Of a stretch of 22,943 nucleotides of DNA, positions 1-8,703 are shown piece after piece. The notes beneath the pieces are model-generated. The model saw nothing but the letters and a program-made list of their open reading frames with translations, was not told the DNA's origin and did not search any database. How positions within the stretch are numbered: position 1 is the stretch's first letter; every line of letters begins with the position of its first letter. Made by a program: the position numbers and the translations under genes. Origin of the DNA: JAYFRE01 sp034926235 (GTDB lineage: Bacteria; Pseudomonadota; Alphaproteobacteria; Rhodospirillales; Magnetospirillaceae); the NCBI GenBank assembly GCA_034926235.1, contig JAYFRE010000117.1, positions 1 through 22,943 of the forward strand, read 5' to 3'.

Positions 1-2023
1 CCGTCAAGGCGGCTTTGCGGTCTTCGACCACCTTGTCGGCGGGCTTGCCGGACAATTCCTGCAAATGGTCGAATCCCCAGGAGAAGGTGCCCACGCCCAT
101 GGTCAGGGACCGCAGTTCGACGATCATGTCGCTCATTTCGGCCTGGGGCAGATAGGCCGCGACGCTGTCCCAACCTTTCCAGCCTTCCTTGGGTTCATAG
201 CCCAGAATTTGGCCGCGGCGGCCGGAAATGATGCGTTGCGCCTTTGATGTGTATTCGGACGGGACGTTGATCCGTACCGACAGAACCGGCTCCAGCAACA
301 CCGGATCGCATTTGGGCATGCCTTCGCTCATGCCGATGCGTGCGGCGGTCTTGAAGGCCATGTCCGAACTGTCCACGCTGTGGTAGCTGCCATTGGTCAG
401 CGTTACCTTGACGTCCACCACCGGAAAGCCCAGCGGTCCCTGACGCAGATAATCGATGATCCCTTCCTCGACGGCGGGGATATATTGCCGGGGCACCACG
501 CCGCCGACGATACGGTCCACGAACTGGAAGCCGCTGCCGCGAGGCCGGGGTTCGATGTCCAGATAGACGTCGCCGAATTGGCCGTGGCCGCCGCTTTGGC
601 GTTTATGGCGGCCATGCTGCGAGACGCCCTGGCGGATGGTTTCCTGATAGGGTACCTGGGGTTTGTGGCTGACGACCGCCAAATTGAAGCGGCTTTTCAG
701 TTTTTCCAGCGCGACCAGCAGGTGGATTTCGCCCTGTCCCCACAGAACCAGTTCGCCGGTGGCGGCGGAATGGCTGAGCGAAAGCGAGGCATCCTCTTCG
801 ACCAGTTTCGTCAGGGCGGCGGTCAGTTTGACGTCGTCTTGTTTCTTTTCGGCGTGCAGCGCCAGCGGGAACAATCCCGGCATCGGCGCGGGCCAGGGCG
901 GCATGCCGGGATCGGCCTGCCCCAGGATGGCCCCCGTGGCCACGTCTTCCAGTCTGCCGAAAGCCGCGATATCGCCGATCTCGGCCCGGGCCAGCTTGGA
1001 CAGGGTTGCTCCCAAGGGGCCAAGCAGGGCGCTGGGACGCTGTCCGTCGATGGTCATGCCCTCGGTGAAGGTTCCCCGCCATATCCGGGCATAGGACAGC
1101 TTGCCGGTATGGGGGGCGTGGATGGTCTTGAACACCCGCGCCAAAGGACCGCCCGTATCCGCCACGCCCAGCCTTTTGCTGGTTTCGTCCGGACCGGGGG
1201 TGTCGTGACGCAGGGATTTCAGCAAACGATGAATGCCGTTGTCCTGCGCCGCCGAACCGAACAGCACCGGCACGACGCGGTCGGAGGCGATTTCGCGGGC
1301 GAGCGAGTCGAAAATGTCGCGGCTGGGCGGCACGACGTCCGATAGAAGCGCCTCCAGCAGATCGTCATTGAGATCGGCCAGATTTTCCAGCATCGCCTGG
1401 CGAGCGGTCTGCTGGTCGGACAGTTCGGTTTTGGGAAGCGAAATCAGATCCGAGGGGCCGCCTTCCTTGCGATAACGGAAGGCGCGTTCGCTGACCAGAT
1501 CGATGAAGCCGGTGATCGCGCCGCCTTCATGCATCGGGATCTGGCGCATCAGCAAGGGTCGTTCGGATACCGCCTGCAAGGCTTCCAGAGTCTCGCGCAG
1601 CGGCGCTTCGTCCGATTCCACCTTGTTGATGAACACAAGATGCGGCACCGATTCTTGTTCCAGGAATTTCAGCAGGGGCGCCACCATGATCGCGCGCGCC
1701 GGTTCGGGTTCGACCACCACCACGGCGATGTCCGCGACGGACAGGGCGCTTAGGCTGTCTTGCTGGAACTCGATCGAGCCTGGGCAGTCGAGAAAGGTCC
1801 AGCGGTCATCGAGATAAGAGGTTGTGGCAGCGCTGATTTCAACGCTCATTTGCCGCTGGCGGGCTTCCGGCGTCGCGTCGCCGATGGTGTTTCCTTCCTT
1901 TATCGATCCTTTGCGCGCAATTGCGCCGGTGGCGAATAGGAGGCTTTCGAGCAAGGAGGTTTTGCCGCTGGAATAGGGCCCGACAAGGGCGGCGACACGG
2001 GGCAATGTGGACCTGGATGTCAT
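1..2023 (-). CDS. Elongation factor G-like GTPase (EF-G2-type paralogue), 3' end cut by window edge
   Basis: This is a translational-GTPase paralogue, about 674 codons inside the window and probably lacking only its last residues. The start is ATG at 2021-2023, preceded by a purine-rich GGGAAGGGG ribosome-binding site. The order is G domain, domain II, and domains III-V. The domain IV signature SGGHGQFGDVYLDIEP and the later GSYHSVDSSDMAF stretch are typical of EF-G, and the C-terminal LRSLTMGVGTFSWGFDH matches domain V. The GTPase motifs are not canonical: the P-loop is GPYSSGKT (15-22), G3 is DCPGS (79-83) instead of DTPGH so the catalytic histidine is a serine, and G4 is NKVE (133-136) instead of NKxD. 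These changes place it with the EF-G-like paralogue family and not with the essential fusA, which normally sits in the str operon beside rpsL/rpsG/tuf; none of these is here. The cellular role of this paralogue is not established. TetM-type ribosome protection is less likely. Confidence 0.88.
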   Translation of the reverse strand, partial: MTSRSTLPRVAALVGPYSSGKTSLLESLLFATGAIARKGSIKEGNTIGDATPEARQRQMSVEISAATTSYLDDRWTFLDCPGSIEFQQDSLSALSVADIAVVVVEPEPARAIMVAPLLKFLEQESVPHLVFINKVESDEAPLRETLEALQAVSERPLLMRQIPMHEGGAITGFIDLVSERAFRYRKEGGPSDLISLPKTELSDQQTARQAMLENLADLNDDLLEALLSDVVPPSRDIFDSLAREIASDRVVPVLFGSAAQDNGIHRLLKSLRHDTPGPDETSKRLGVADTGGPLARVFKTIHAPHTGKLSYARIWRGTFTEGMTIDGQRPSALLGPLGATLSKLARAEIGDIAAFGRLEDVATGAILGQADPGMPPWPAPMPGLFPLALHAEKKQDDVKLTAALTKLVEEDASLSLSHSAATGELVLWGQGEIHLLVALEKLKSRFNLAVVSHKPQVPYQETIRQGVSQHGRHKRQSGGHGQFGDVYLDIEPRPRGSGFQFVDRIVGGVVPRQYIPAVEEGIIDYLRQGPLGFPVVDVKVTLTNGSYHSVDSSDMAFKTAARIGMSEGMPKCDPVLLEPVLSVRINVPSEYTSKAQRIISGRRGQILGYEPKEGWKGWDSVAAYLPQAEMSDMIVELRSLTMGVGTFSWGFDHLQELSGKPADKVVEDRKAALT

Positions 2024-2186
2024 GCTTCCCCTTCCCTTCGTTCTCTATATGTTCTAATTCTCCCGCACCTGAAAGAGCACGTTTCCGCACTCAAAGATTA
2101 AAGTACGGCTTTAGAAAGAGTGGCATCCCTGTCCGGCGGCGTAAAGACCGTTTCGGGCAAAGACCATCCGGGGAAGGGGAGGAAAT

Positions 2187-2222
2187 GAAAACGCCCCCTT
2201 GTCCGATGGGGAAAAGGGGGCG
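2187..2222 (-). terminator. Intrinsic terminator of the aspartate aminotransferase gene
   Basis: Read on the minus strand, a perfect 9-bp stem CGCCCCCTT / AAGGGGGCG with a 13-nt loop is followed directly by TTTTC. It lies 40 bp past the aminotransferase stop codon, so the downstream EF-G-like gene needs its own promoter between here and 2024. Confidence 0.75.
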
Positions 2223-2261
2223 GTTCCGTATGGGGCTGGGCCTGAAATCAGACCCCCGCTT

Positions 2262-3464
2262 TCAGGACAGGCTGGCGCAGAAACGCTGGATGCGCTCGCA
2301 CGCTTTGATCAGGCTGGCATTGTCGGTGGCGTAGGAGATGCGGAAATAAGGCGACAGGCCGAATGCCTCGCCCTGGACCACGGCCACGCCCTCGGCTTCC
2401 AGGAGATAGGTGACGAAATCGCCGTCGGTCTTGATGACCTTACCGTCCGGCGTCTTCTTGCCGATCGTCCCGGCACAGGACGGATAGACGTAGAACGCGC
2501 CCTCAGGCGTCTTGCAGGTGATGCCGGCGCATCTGTTCAGCATGCCCACGACCAGATCCCGGCGTTCCTTGAACAGGGCAGCATTTTTGGGGATGAAGTC
2601 CTGCGGGCCGTTCAGCGCCTCGACTCCGGCGGCTTGGCTGATCGAGCTGGTGTGCGTGGCGCTCTGCGACTGGATCTTGTTCATCGCCGCGATCAGAGCC
2701 TTGGGCCCGCCCGCATAGCCGACGCGCCAGCCGGTCATCGCATAGGCCTTGGACAGACCGTTGACGGTCAGGGTCCGTTCGAACAGATCGGGCGCGACCT
2801 GACCGATGGTGAAGAATTCAAAGCCGTCATAGACCATGTGCTCATAGATGTCGTCGGACATCACCCAGACATGGGGATGGCGGCGCAGCACCGCGGCCAG
2901 GGCTTCCAGCTCGGCCTTGGTGTAGGCCGCGCCGGTCGGGTTGGACGGAGAATTCAGGATCAGCCATTTGGTCTTGGCCGTGATTGCCGCTTCCAGATCG
3001 GCGGGAGCGAGCTTGAAGCCCGCTTCCTCGGGGCAGCGCACGATCACCGGCGTGCCTTCGGCCAGAAGCGTGATGTCGGGATAGCTGACCCAATAGGGCG
3101 CGGGGATGATCACCTCGTCGCCGGGGTTCAGGCTGGCCATCAGCGCGTTGTAAAGGACATGCTTGCCGCCGACGCCGACGGTGATTTGCTCCGGCGTGTA
3201 GTCAAGCCCGTTCTCGCGCTTGAACTTGGCCGCGATCGCCTTGCGCAGGGCCGGCGTGCCGGCCACGGCGGTGTATTTGGTCTCGCCCCGGTCCAGCGCG
3301 GCCTTGGCCGCCGCCTTGATCGAATCGGGGGTGTCGAAATCCGGCTCGCCCGCTCCAAGCCCGATGATATCGCGTCCCTGGGCTTTCAGCTCGGCCGCTT
3401 TCTGGGTCACCGCCATGGTTGGCGACGGCTTGATGAGCGACAGGCGGTTGGCGAGAATCGACAT
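2262..3464 (-). CDS. aatA: Aspartate aminotransferase, class I PLP-dependent (AatA type)
   Basis: This 400-residue fold-type I aminotransferase moves the amino group between aspartate and 2-oxoglutarate, linking the TCA cycle to amino-acid synthesis in the cytoplasm. Visible features are the N-terminal LGAGEPDFDTP (36-46), the NSPSNPTG motif (171-178), SDDIYEHMVYDG (203-214), and the PLP Schiff-base lysine K239 in GLSKAYAMTGWRVGYAGG. The sequence type matches the bacterial subgroup Ib enzymes with the MSILANRL start that are common in alphaproteobacteria; some of these also accept aromatic amino acids or prephenate. The start at 3464 is chosen because AAGGA lies 7 nt upstream and the protein then has the family's usual N-terminus. 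An upstream in-frame ATG at 3539 would add 25 unlikely residues. It is transcribed divergently from the thioesterase and ends at a clear terminator. Confidence 0.95.
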   Translation of the reverse strand: MSILANRLSLIKPSPTMAVTQKAAELKAQGRDIIGLGAGEPDFDTPDSIKAAAKAALDRGETKYTAVAGTPALRKAIAAKFKRENGLDYTPEQITVGVGGKHVLYNALMASLNPGDEVIIPAPYWVSYPDITLLAEGTPVIVRCPEEAGFKLAPADLEAAITAKTKWLILNSPSNPTGAAYTKAELEALAAVLRRHPHVWVMSDDIYEHMVYDGFEFFTIGQVAPDLFERTLTVNGLSKAYAMTGWRVGYAGGPKALIAAMNKIQSQSATHTSSISQAAGVEALNGPQDFIPKNAALFKERRDLVVGMLNRCAGITCKTPEGAFYVYPSCAGTIGKKTPDGKVIKTDGDFVTYLLEAEGVAVVQGEAFGLSPYFRISYATDNASLIKACERIQRFCASLS

Positions 3465-3626
3465 GACACATTCCTTAAAACAAAGGTGTGAGAAAAAAAC
3501 GGCGGACGAAAAGCTACTGCGGCGCCGATGCGCGCGCAAGCGCCGTTAAGGGGAGCCTTGGCGAAACGCCTTGTCCAGGCGATACTGACCGCAATTTTTT
3601 ACAATATCGACGATGGAGAGGAAGGA

Positions 3627-4043
3627 ATGAAGTCCAGCATGGTTCCCGGCATCAAGAACAGCCTGACCCACAAGGTTCAGGTTGACGAGACGGTGCCGCA
3701 TCTGTTCGGCGGTAGGGCCGAGATCAAGGCAATGCCCGAGGTTTTGGCCAGCGGCAATATGATCGGGTTGATGGAGTGCTGCTGCATCGGCGCGATGGCC
3801 CCGCATCTGGACGAGGGCGAAGGCTCGCTTGGCGTTGCGTTCAATATCAGCCATGAAGCAGCGACCCCCGTCGGGCTGACGGTCACGGTCGAGGCCACCT
3901 TGGAAAAGGTCGAAGGCCGCCTGCTGACCTTCGCCGTCACCGCTCATGACGGCGTCGATGTGATCGGCCGGGGAACCCATGGCCGCATGGTTGTCGGCTG
4001 GGAGAAATTCATGGGCAAGCTGGCGAAGAAAACAGCCAGCTGA
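3627..4043 (+). CDS. FlK-like hotdog thioesterase
   Basis: A 138-residue single-domain hotdog protein resembling the fluoroacetyl-CoA thioesterase (FlK) family. Residues 34-85 carry the family pattern: a GLMECC helix, a GSLGVAFNISHEAATPVG strand region, then a second beta region ending GRGTHGRMVV. Counting from the chosen start puts Ser42, Glu50 and His76 at the positions of the FlK catalytic triad (Thr42, Glu50, His76 in the Streptomyces cattleya enzyme), so the Glu and His are kept and Thr is replaced by Ser. The start at 3627 has a GGAGAGGAAGGA ribosome-binding region directly upstream; the longer frame from 3528 would add 33 residues without family support. The substrate is unknown. The family is widespread in bacteria that make no organofluorine, so a general acyl-CoA role is likelier than fluoroacetate resistance. 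uvrB follows 90 bp later. Confidence 0.82.
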   Translation: MKSSMVPGIKNSLTHKVQVDETVPHLFGGRAEIKAMPEVLASGNMIGLMECCCIGAMAPHLDEGEGSLGVAFNISHEAATPVGLTVTVEATLEKVEGRLLTFAVTAHDGVDVIGRGTHGRMVVGWEKFMGKLAKKTAS

Positions 4044-4072
4044 AAGGCCGGCACGACCGTTGCCTCCCCAAA

Positions 4073-4102
4073 CCGCGCCGGGGATTTTAACCCCTGGCGC
4101 GG
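4073..4102 (+). terminator. Strong GC hairpin between thioesterase gene and uvrB
   Basis: An 11-bp stem (CCGCGCCGGGG with CCCCTGGCGCGG, one bulged T) closes a 7-nt AU-rich loop, ATTTTAA. No T-tract follows, so it is either a weak or Rho-assisted terminator, an mRNA-stabilising hairpin, or a leader structure of uvrB, whose ATG is 31 nt downstream. Confidence 0.45.
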
Positions 4103-4133
4103 CGGCCCGTCCCGCCCCATATGAGGACGGATC

Positions 4134-6281
4134 ATGATCCAGCCCCGACTCCTCGATATGCCGTTTCTCGAACGGCGTCCCGCCGGCCCCCGCGCCGATT
4201 TCCGCCTCGTCTCCGACTATGCCCCGGCAGGCGACCAGCCCGGCGCGATCGATGCCCTGACAACCGGAATCGAACAGGGCGAACGCGATCAGGTGCTGCT
4301 GGGCGTGACCGGGTCGGGCAAGACCTTTACCATGGCGCATACCATCGCCCGGCTGGGCCGCCCGGCTCTGATCCTGGCGCCCAACAAGACGTTGGCGGCG
4401 CAGCTTTATGCCGAGATGAAGTCGTTTTTTCCCGACAACGCGGTCGAGTATTTCGTTTCCTATTACGATTACTACCAGCCCGAAGCCTATGTGCCGCGCA
4501 CCGACACCTATATCGAGAAAGATTCGGCGATCAACGAACAGATCGACCGTATGCGCCATGCGGCGACGCGCGCGTTGCTGGAACGCCGCGACGTGGTCAT
4601 CGTCGCCTCGGTTTCCTGCATCTATGGTATCGGCGCGGTGGAATCCTACGCCCGCATGACTATTCCGCTGGAAGTGGGGGCCAGCATCGACCAGCGCGCG
4701 CTGCTGAAGGGGTTGGTGGAGTTGCAATATACCCGCAACGATCAAATCCTCCAGCGCGGCACTTTCCGCGTGCGCGGCGACAATATCGAGATTTTCCCGG
4801 TTCACTACGAGGACCGCGCCTGGCGCGTCTCGCTGTTCGGCGACGAGATCGAATCGATCGCCGAGTTCGATCCCCTGACCGGCGAGAAGACCTGCGGTCT
4901 GACCGCGATCACCGTGTTTCCGTCCAGCCACTATGTTACGCCGAAACCGACGCTGACGGCGGCGATCGAGGGGATCAAAGTCGAACTGAAGGAACAAATC
5001 GAGGCGTTCACCAATGCGGGCAAGCTGTTGGAAGCCCAGCGGATCGCCGAACGCACCGGTTTCGATATCGAGATGATGGCCGCCACCGGCCATTGCAAAT
5101 CGATCGAGAACTATTCGCGCTACCTGACGGGCCGCGCGCCGGGCGAGCCGCCGCCGACCTTGTTTGAATATTTGCCCGAAGATGCGCTTTTGTTCGTCGA
5201 TGAATCGCATGTCACGGTGCCGCAGGTGGGCGGCATGTTCAAAGGCGACTTCAACCGCAAAAGTACGTTGGCCCAATATGGATTCCGGCTGCCGTCCTGC
5301 GTCGATAACCGGCCGCTGAAATTCGAGGAATGGGACGTCATGCGCGGCCAGACGGTATTCGTCTCGGCCACGCCGGCCCAATGGGAGCTGGAACGGTCGG
5401 GCGGCGTCTTCGTCGAACAGGTCATCCGTCCCACCGGCCTGATCGATCCGGTGTGCGAGGTGCGTCCGGTCGAGCATCAGGTCGACGATCTGCTGGCCGA
5501 AGTGCGGATTGCGGCCAAGCGGGGCGAGCGCGTTCTGGTCACGGTGCTGACCAAGCGCATGGCCGAGGATCTGACCGACTACCTGTTTGAACAGGATGTG
5601 CGGGTGCGCTATCTGCATTCGGATATCGACACGCTGGAACGCATCGAGATCGTGCGCGATTTACGTCTGGGCGCGTTCGACGTTCTGGTCGGCATCAACC
5701 TGCTGCGCGAAGGGCTCGATATCCCCGAATGCGCGCTGGTGGCGATTCTGGATGCCGATAAGGAAGGCTTCCTGCGCTCGCGCACCTCGCTGGTGCAGAC
5801 CATCGGGCGGGCGGCGCGCAATATCGACGGGCGGGTTCTGCTTTACGCCGATAAGATGACCGATAGCCTGAAATACGCCATCGGCGAAACCAACCGCCGC
5901 CGCGCCCGCCAGCAGGCTTATAACGAAGAACACGGCATCACGCCCGAAGGCATCCGCAAGGGGATCGGCGACGCGCTCGCCAGCGTCTATGAACAAGATT
6001 ATCTGGATGTTGCGATCCGTAGCGGGGACGATCACCGGGTCGGCAAGGATCTGGCTTCTTATAAAGCCGATCTGGAAAAGCGCATGCTGGCGGCGGCCGC
6101 CGATCTGGAATTCGAGGAAGCGGCAAGGCTGCGCGACGAATTGCGCCGGCTGGATCTGAACGATCTGGGCGTCGCGGCGGGGACGGAGCCATCGCCGGTC
6201 CGCGCGGGGGCGCGCAGCGGCAAGGGGCGGAGAGGGGCGCCGAACGCGGCCCCTGCCCGGAAACCCCGCCGATCCCGCTGA
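4134..6281 (+). CDS. uvrB: UvrABC excinuclease subunit B
   Basis: UvrB is the damage-verifying helicase-like subunit of nucleotide excision repair; it is loaded by UvrA and recruits UvrC for incision. The 715-residue product has Walker A GVTGSGKT (57-64), the beta-hairpin region YYDYYQPEAYVP (110-121), the helicase motif II DESH (356-359), motifs GINLLREGLDIPE and QTIGRAARN in the second RecA-like domain, and a C-terminal UVR motif (about 643-676, SYKADLEKRM...EAARLRDELRRL) that binds UvrC. After it comes a basic tail rich in Arg, Lys, Ala and Pro (to 715) that is longer than in E. coli UvrB (673 residues). ATG 4134 has GAGGA 6 nt upstream. I found no GTTC-N7-GTTC alphaproteobacterial LexA box in the 150 bp before it, so SOS control is not visible here. 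It converges on the chemoreceptor gene. Confidence 0.97.
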   Translation: MIQPRLLDMPFLERRPAGPRADFRLVSDYAPAGDQPGAIDALTTGIEQGERDQVLLGVTGSGKTFTMAHTIARLGRPALILAPNKTLAAQLYAEMKSFFPDNAVEYFVSYYDYYQPEAYVPRTDTYIEKDSAINEQIDRMRHAATRALLERRDVVIVASVSCIYGIGAVESYARMTIPLEVGASIDQRALLKGLVELQYTRNDQILQRGTFRVRGDNIEIFPVHYEDRAWRVSLFGDEIESIAEFDPLTGEKTCGLTAITVFPSSHYVTPKPTLTAAIEGIKVELKEQIEAFTNAGKLLEAQRIAERTGFDIEMMAATGHCKSIENYSRYLTGRAPGEPPPTLFEYLPEDALLFVDESHVTVPQVGGMFKGDFNRKSTLAQYGFRLPSCVDNRPLKFEEWDVMRGQTVFVSATPAQWELERSGGVFVEQVIRPTGLIDPVCEVRPVEHQVDDLLAEVRIAAKRGERVLVTVLTKRMAEDLTDYLFEQDVRVRYLHSDIDTLERIEIVRDLRLGAFDVLVGINLLREGLDIPECALVAILDADKEGFLRSRTSLVQTIGRAARNIDGRVLLYADKMTDSLKYAIGETNRRRARQQAYNEEHGITPEGIRKGIGDALASVYEQDYLDVAIRSGDDHRVGKDLASYKADLEKRMLAAAADLEFEEAARLRDELRRLDLNDLGVAAGTEPSPVRAGARSGKGRRGAPNAAPARKPRRSR

Positions 6282-6330
6282 CGGTCGCGCCGTCGCCCGA
6301 TCGGGAGTGAAAACCCCCGCAGAGAACCAG

Positions 6331-8415
6331 TTATGGCCGGGCGTTTTTCAGGTTGAGGATGAAGTCGGCGATGGCTTCCTTCAGGCTGGCCGTTTGAACC
6401 GACAAAGCGTGCGACGCGGCGAACACCGTGCTGGCGGCCTGTTCCGTTTCCTGCCCCGTCTCGGACAGGGCGGTTACGGTTTCGGACACGTTCCTGGTCG
6501 CTTCGGATGCCATTCTGGCATTGCGGGAAATTTCTTGCGTCGCCGCGCTCTGTTCTTCGACCGCCGAGGCGACCATGGCGGAAATGCCCTGCACGTCTTT
6601 GATGACGCCGCCGATGCCGTGAATGTCGGTCACGGTGGAACGGGTCTTGTCCTGGATGTCCCGGACCTGGGCTTCGATGTTCTGCGTGGCCTGGGCGGTC
6701 TGGTTGGCCAGATTCTTGACCTCGCCCGCCACCACGGCAAAGCCCTTGCCCGCATCGCCGGCGCGGGCCGCCTCGATGGTCGCGTTCAAGGCCAGGAGAT
6801 TGGTTTCCGAGGCGATGTCATTGATGAAATGGATGACGTCGCCGATCTTCTCGACCGCGCTGGAGAGGCTGCCGATGGCGTCTTGCGTATGACTGGTCCT
6901 TTCGGACGCCTCGCCCGAAATCCGGGCGGTTTCGGCGATCTGCTGGGCGATGTCCGAAATCGAACTGGACAATTGATCGGTGGCCGCAGCGACGATGGCG
7001 ACATTTTCCGAGGTCTGCGTTGCCGCTGCCCCAAGTTCCGCCGCCGCCTGACTGTTGCGTTCTGCGATCGATTTCATCGTCTCGGCCGCCTGGCGGACAT
7101 CCTCGGCCGAAGAGGCGACCGTATCGACTGCGCCCAGGGTGCTCTGCTCGAACCGTTCCGCCAGGGACAATAGGAAGGCATGGCGTTCGGCTTCTGCCGT
7201 CAGCTTGTTCTGCGCCGCTTCTTTGTTCAGCCGGACCACGTTGCGGGCGTTTTCACGGAAGGTTTCGACGGCGTGCGCCATGGCCGAGATTTCGTCTCCG
7301 CGCCGGTAATCGGGCACGACGACATCCAGATCGCCCTGGGCCAGCCCGATCATGGTTTCGTTCAGACGCGTCAGCGGCCAGGTGATGCGCCGACGCATAG
7401 CGATGGCGCAGGACAAACCAACGATCAGCGCGGCGGCCAACCCGGCGATGGCCAGCAGCAGGCGGGCGAAGGCGTGATCTTCTTTTTCCTTGGCGTAGGC
7501 CTGGGAATCATTGAGCGCCCGATGACCGATATCCAGGATGGCGTCGAAGGGGCCGTTGCACAGGGCGGTCCAATCCTTGGCGGAGATCGGAACGGAAACG
7601 TTCCGTCCCAGTTCGGCGACGATCTGATCGATCCGCGCTTGAGCCGCCGTGGCGGCGTTTTGCGCCAAGGTGATCTGTTCGCGGATATGGGGGGCAAAAC
7701 CGGGGCGTTCCGCAAGCAGGGCGATGCTGGACCAGGCGGCGTCGGCGGCGCCTTTCCCCTGGTTCCAGGTGGCGATACGTTCGGGGTCAGGCGCGCGGTT
7801 GACGGCGATCGAGGGACGCAGCAGCGAACATTGCCGGCCGTAGGAATCGCGGATGCTCCAGGCCAGTCCTAGGATCTGGTTGTTTTCGGCCAGGATCGGA
7901 TCGGCGAGGCGCAACCGGTCGCCCATGGCGCGAGAGGCGTGGAAAAAGGCGTCGAAGGTGGCGAACACGGCGTTGCGCCAGGGCGTGGTCTCGGCCAGAT
8001 TGCGTTCCGCAAGCGGGCGTTCGGCCATCCGGCGCACCGTCTTGCTTTCCTCGGCCGCTTTTTTCCAGGCGTCGGCGATGCCCTGGATCAGGGCTTTTCC
8101 TTCCTCCAGATGCAGCGCTTCGATGTTCTTAATCGCCTCGGCCCGCATCGCTTCGGCGCGAGCGGTTGCGTCCTTTAAGGTTGGGACCGGATCGGCGTCG
8201 TTTTGCAGGGCGGTCTGGACGATGGGCACCTGCGAGCGCAACGCGATGGCGCCGTCGATCAGCGTGCGGTTCGCTGCGGTAATGGCACTGGATTGGACCG
8301 ATTGGCGATGCAAAGTCCAGTTGCTGGCGATGAAGGCGCAGGCGGCGGCAAGCAAAGACAGGACAAGGACGCCGACGGCAAGGTCGGAGACGCGCGACAC
8401 GGACGTTCTGGTCAT
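6331..8415 (-). CDS. Methyl-accepting chemotaxis protein with large periplasmic sensor region
   Basis: A 694-residue chemoreceptor that would pass a periplasmic signal to CheA/CheW. TM1 is at about 10-30 and TM2 at about 318-340, leaving a periplasmic region of about 290 residues that is mostly predicted helix by composition and contains Cys196 and Cys286, a possible disulfide. HAMP follows (341-393, with P347 and DEI at 374-376). The cytoplasmic coiled coil has its signalling tip around 525-570, with INDIASETNLLALNATIEAARAG close to the consensus. The C-terminus (NLKNARP) lacks the NWETF-type CheR/CheB tether. The start at 8415 has GAAGGAAC 8-9 nt upstream. I do not recognise the ligand domain. 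No che gene is nearby, so this is an orphan receptor. On the minus strand a TTGACG box (8525-8530) 17 bp from CCTATT (8502-8507) is a weak promoter candidate. Confidence 0.93.
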   Translation of the reverse strand: MTRTSVSRVSDLAVGVLVLSLLAAACAFIASNWTLHRQSVQSSAITAANRTLIDGAIALRSQVPIVQTALQNDADPVPTLKDATARAEAMRAEAIKNIEALHLEEGKALIQGIADAWKKAAEESKTVRRMAERPLAERNLAETTPWRNAVFATFDAFFHASRAMGDRLRLADPILAENNQILGLAWSIRDSYGRQCSLLRPSIAVNRAPDPERIATWNQGKGAADAAWSSIALLAERPGFAPHIREQITLAQNAATAAQARIDQIVAELGRNVSVPISAKDWTALCNGPFDAILDIGHRALNDSQAYAKEKEDHAFARLLLAIAGLAAALIVGLSCAIAMRRRITWPLTRLNETMIGLAQGDLDVVVPDYRRGDEISAMAHAVETFRENARNVVRLNKEAAQNKLTAEAERHAFLLSLAERFEQSTLGAVDTVASSAEDVRQAAETMKSIAERNSQAAAELGAAATQTSENVAIVAAATDQLSSSISDIAQQIAETARISGEASERTSHTQDAIGSLSSAVEKIGDVIHFINDIASETNLLALNATIEAARAGDAGKGFAVVAGEVKNLANQTAQATQNIEAQVRDIQDKTRSTVTDIHGIGGVIKDVQGISAMVASAVEEQSAATQEISRNARMASEATRNVSETVTALSETGQETEQAASTVFAASHALSVQTASLKEAIADFILNLKNARP

Positions 8416-8703
8416 GAAAAAAAGTTCCTTCGGCCGGTCTGTTTTGCGTGATTGCGTCCGTGCGGTCAGGATTGGGCGAAGCCGGCGGCGCGATGGCCTC
8501 GAATAGGCATAATCCGTTCTTCGCCGTCAAGCGATGAATCGTTAAGTATCATTCGCGTAAAAGAAGAAAAACTAGAAAAATGGTAATAGTGTTGCACCGG
8601 ACGGGACAGGGATTATCTTAAGGAAAAGGGCGTTTTGTCCCGCCGGAATGGGCGAGCGCCCTTGCCCTGCCGATCGAGATGGCGAACCGCCGGAGCCTGC
8701 TTC

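Noticed and set aside
380..1345. 321-codon plus-strand open frame opposite the EF-G-like gene
   Set aside because: The minus strand carries a continuous EF-G-like protein from 2023 to the left edge; the plus frame shows no domain.
1..2023. Tetracycline-resistance ribosome protection protein
   Set aside because: The altered P-loop and G3 motifs and the domain IV sequence fit EF-G-like paralogues better than TetM/TetO.
2199..3491. 430-codon plus-strand open frame opposite the aspartate aminotransferase gene
   Set aside because: The minus strand clearly encodes the aminotransferase with all motifs; the plus frame is a GC-driven shadow.
3980..4133. SOS (LexA) box upstream of uvrB
   Set aside because: No GTTC-N7-GTTC or close variant was found in this stretch.
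3546..5618. 690-codon minus-strand open frame opposite the thioesterase gene and uvrB
   Set aside because: It lies wholly antisense to two recognisable genes, its product is a low-complexity His/Gln/Arg/Gly-rich sequence of the kind produced by antisense reading of GC-rich genes, and it matches no family I know.
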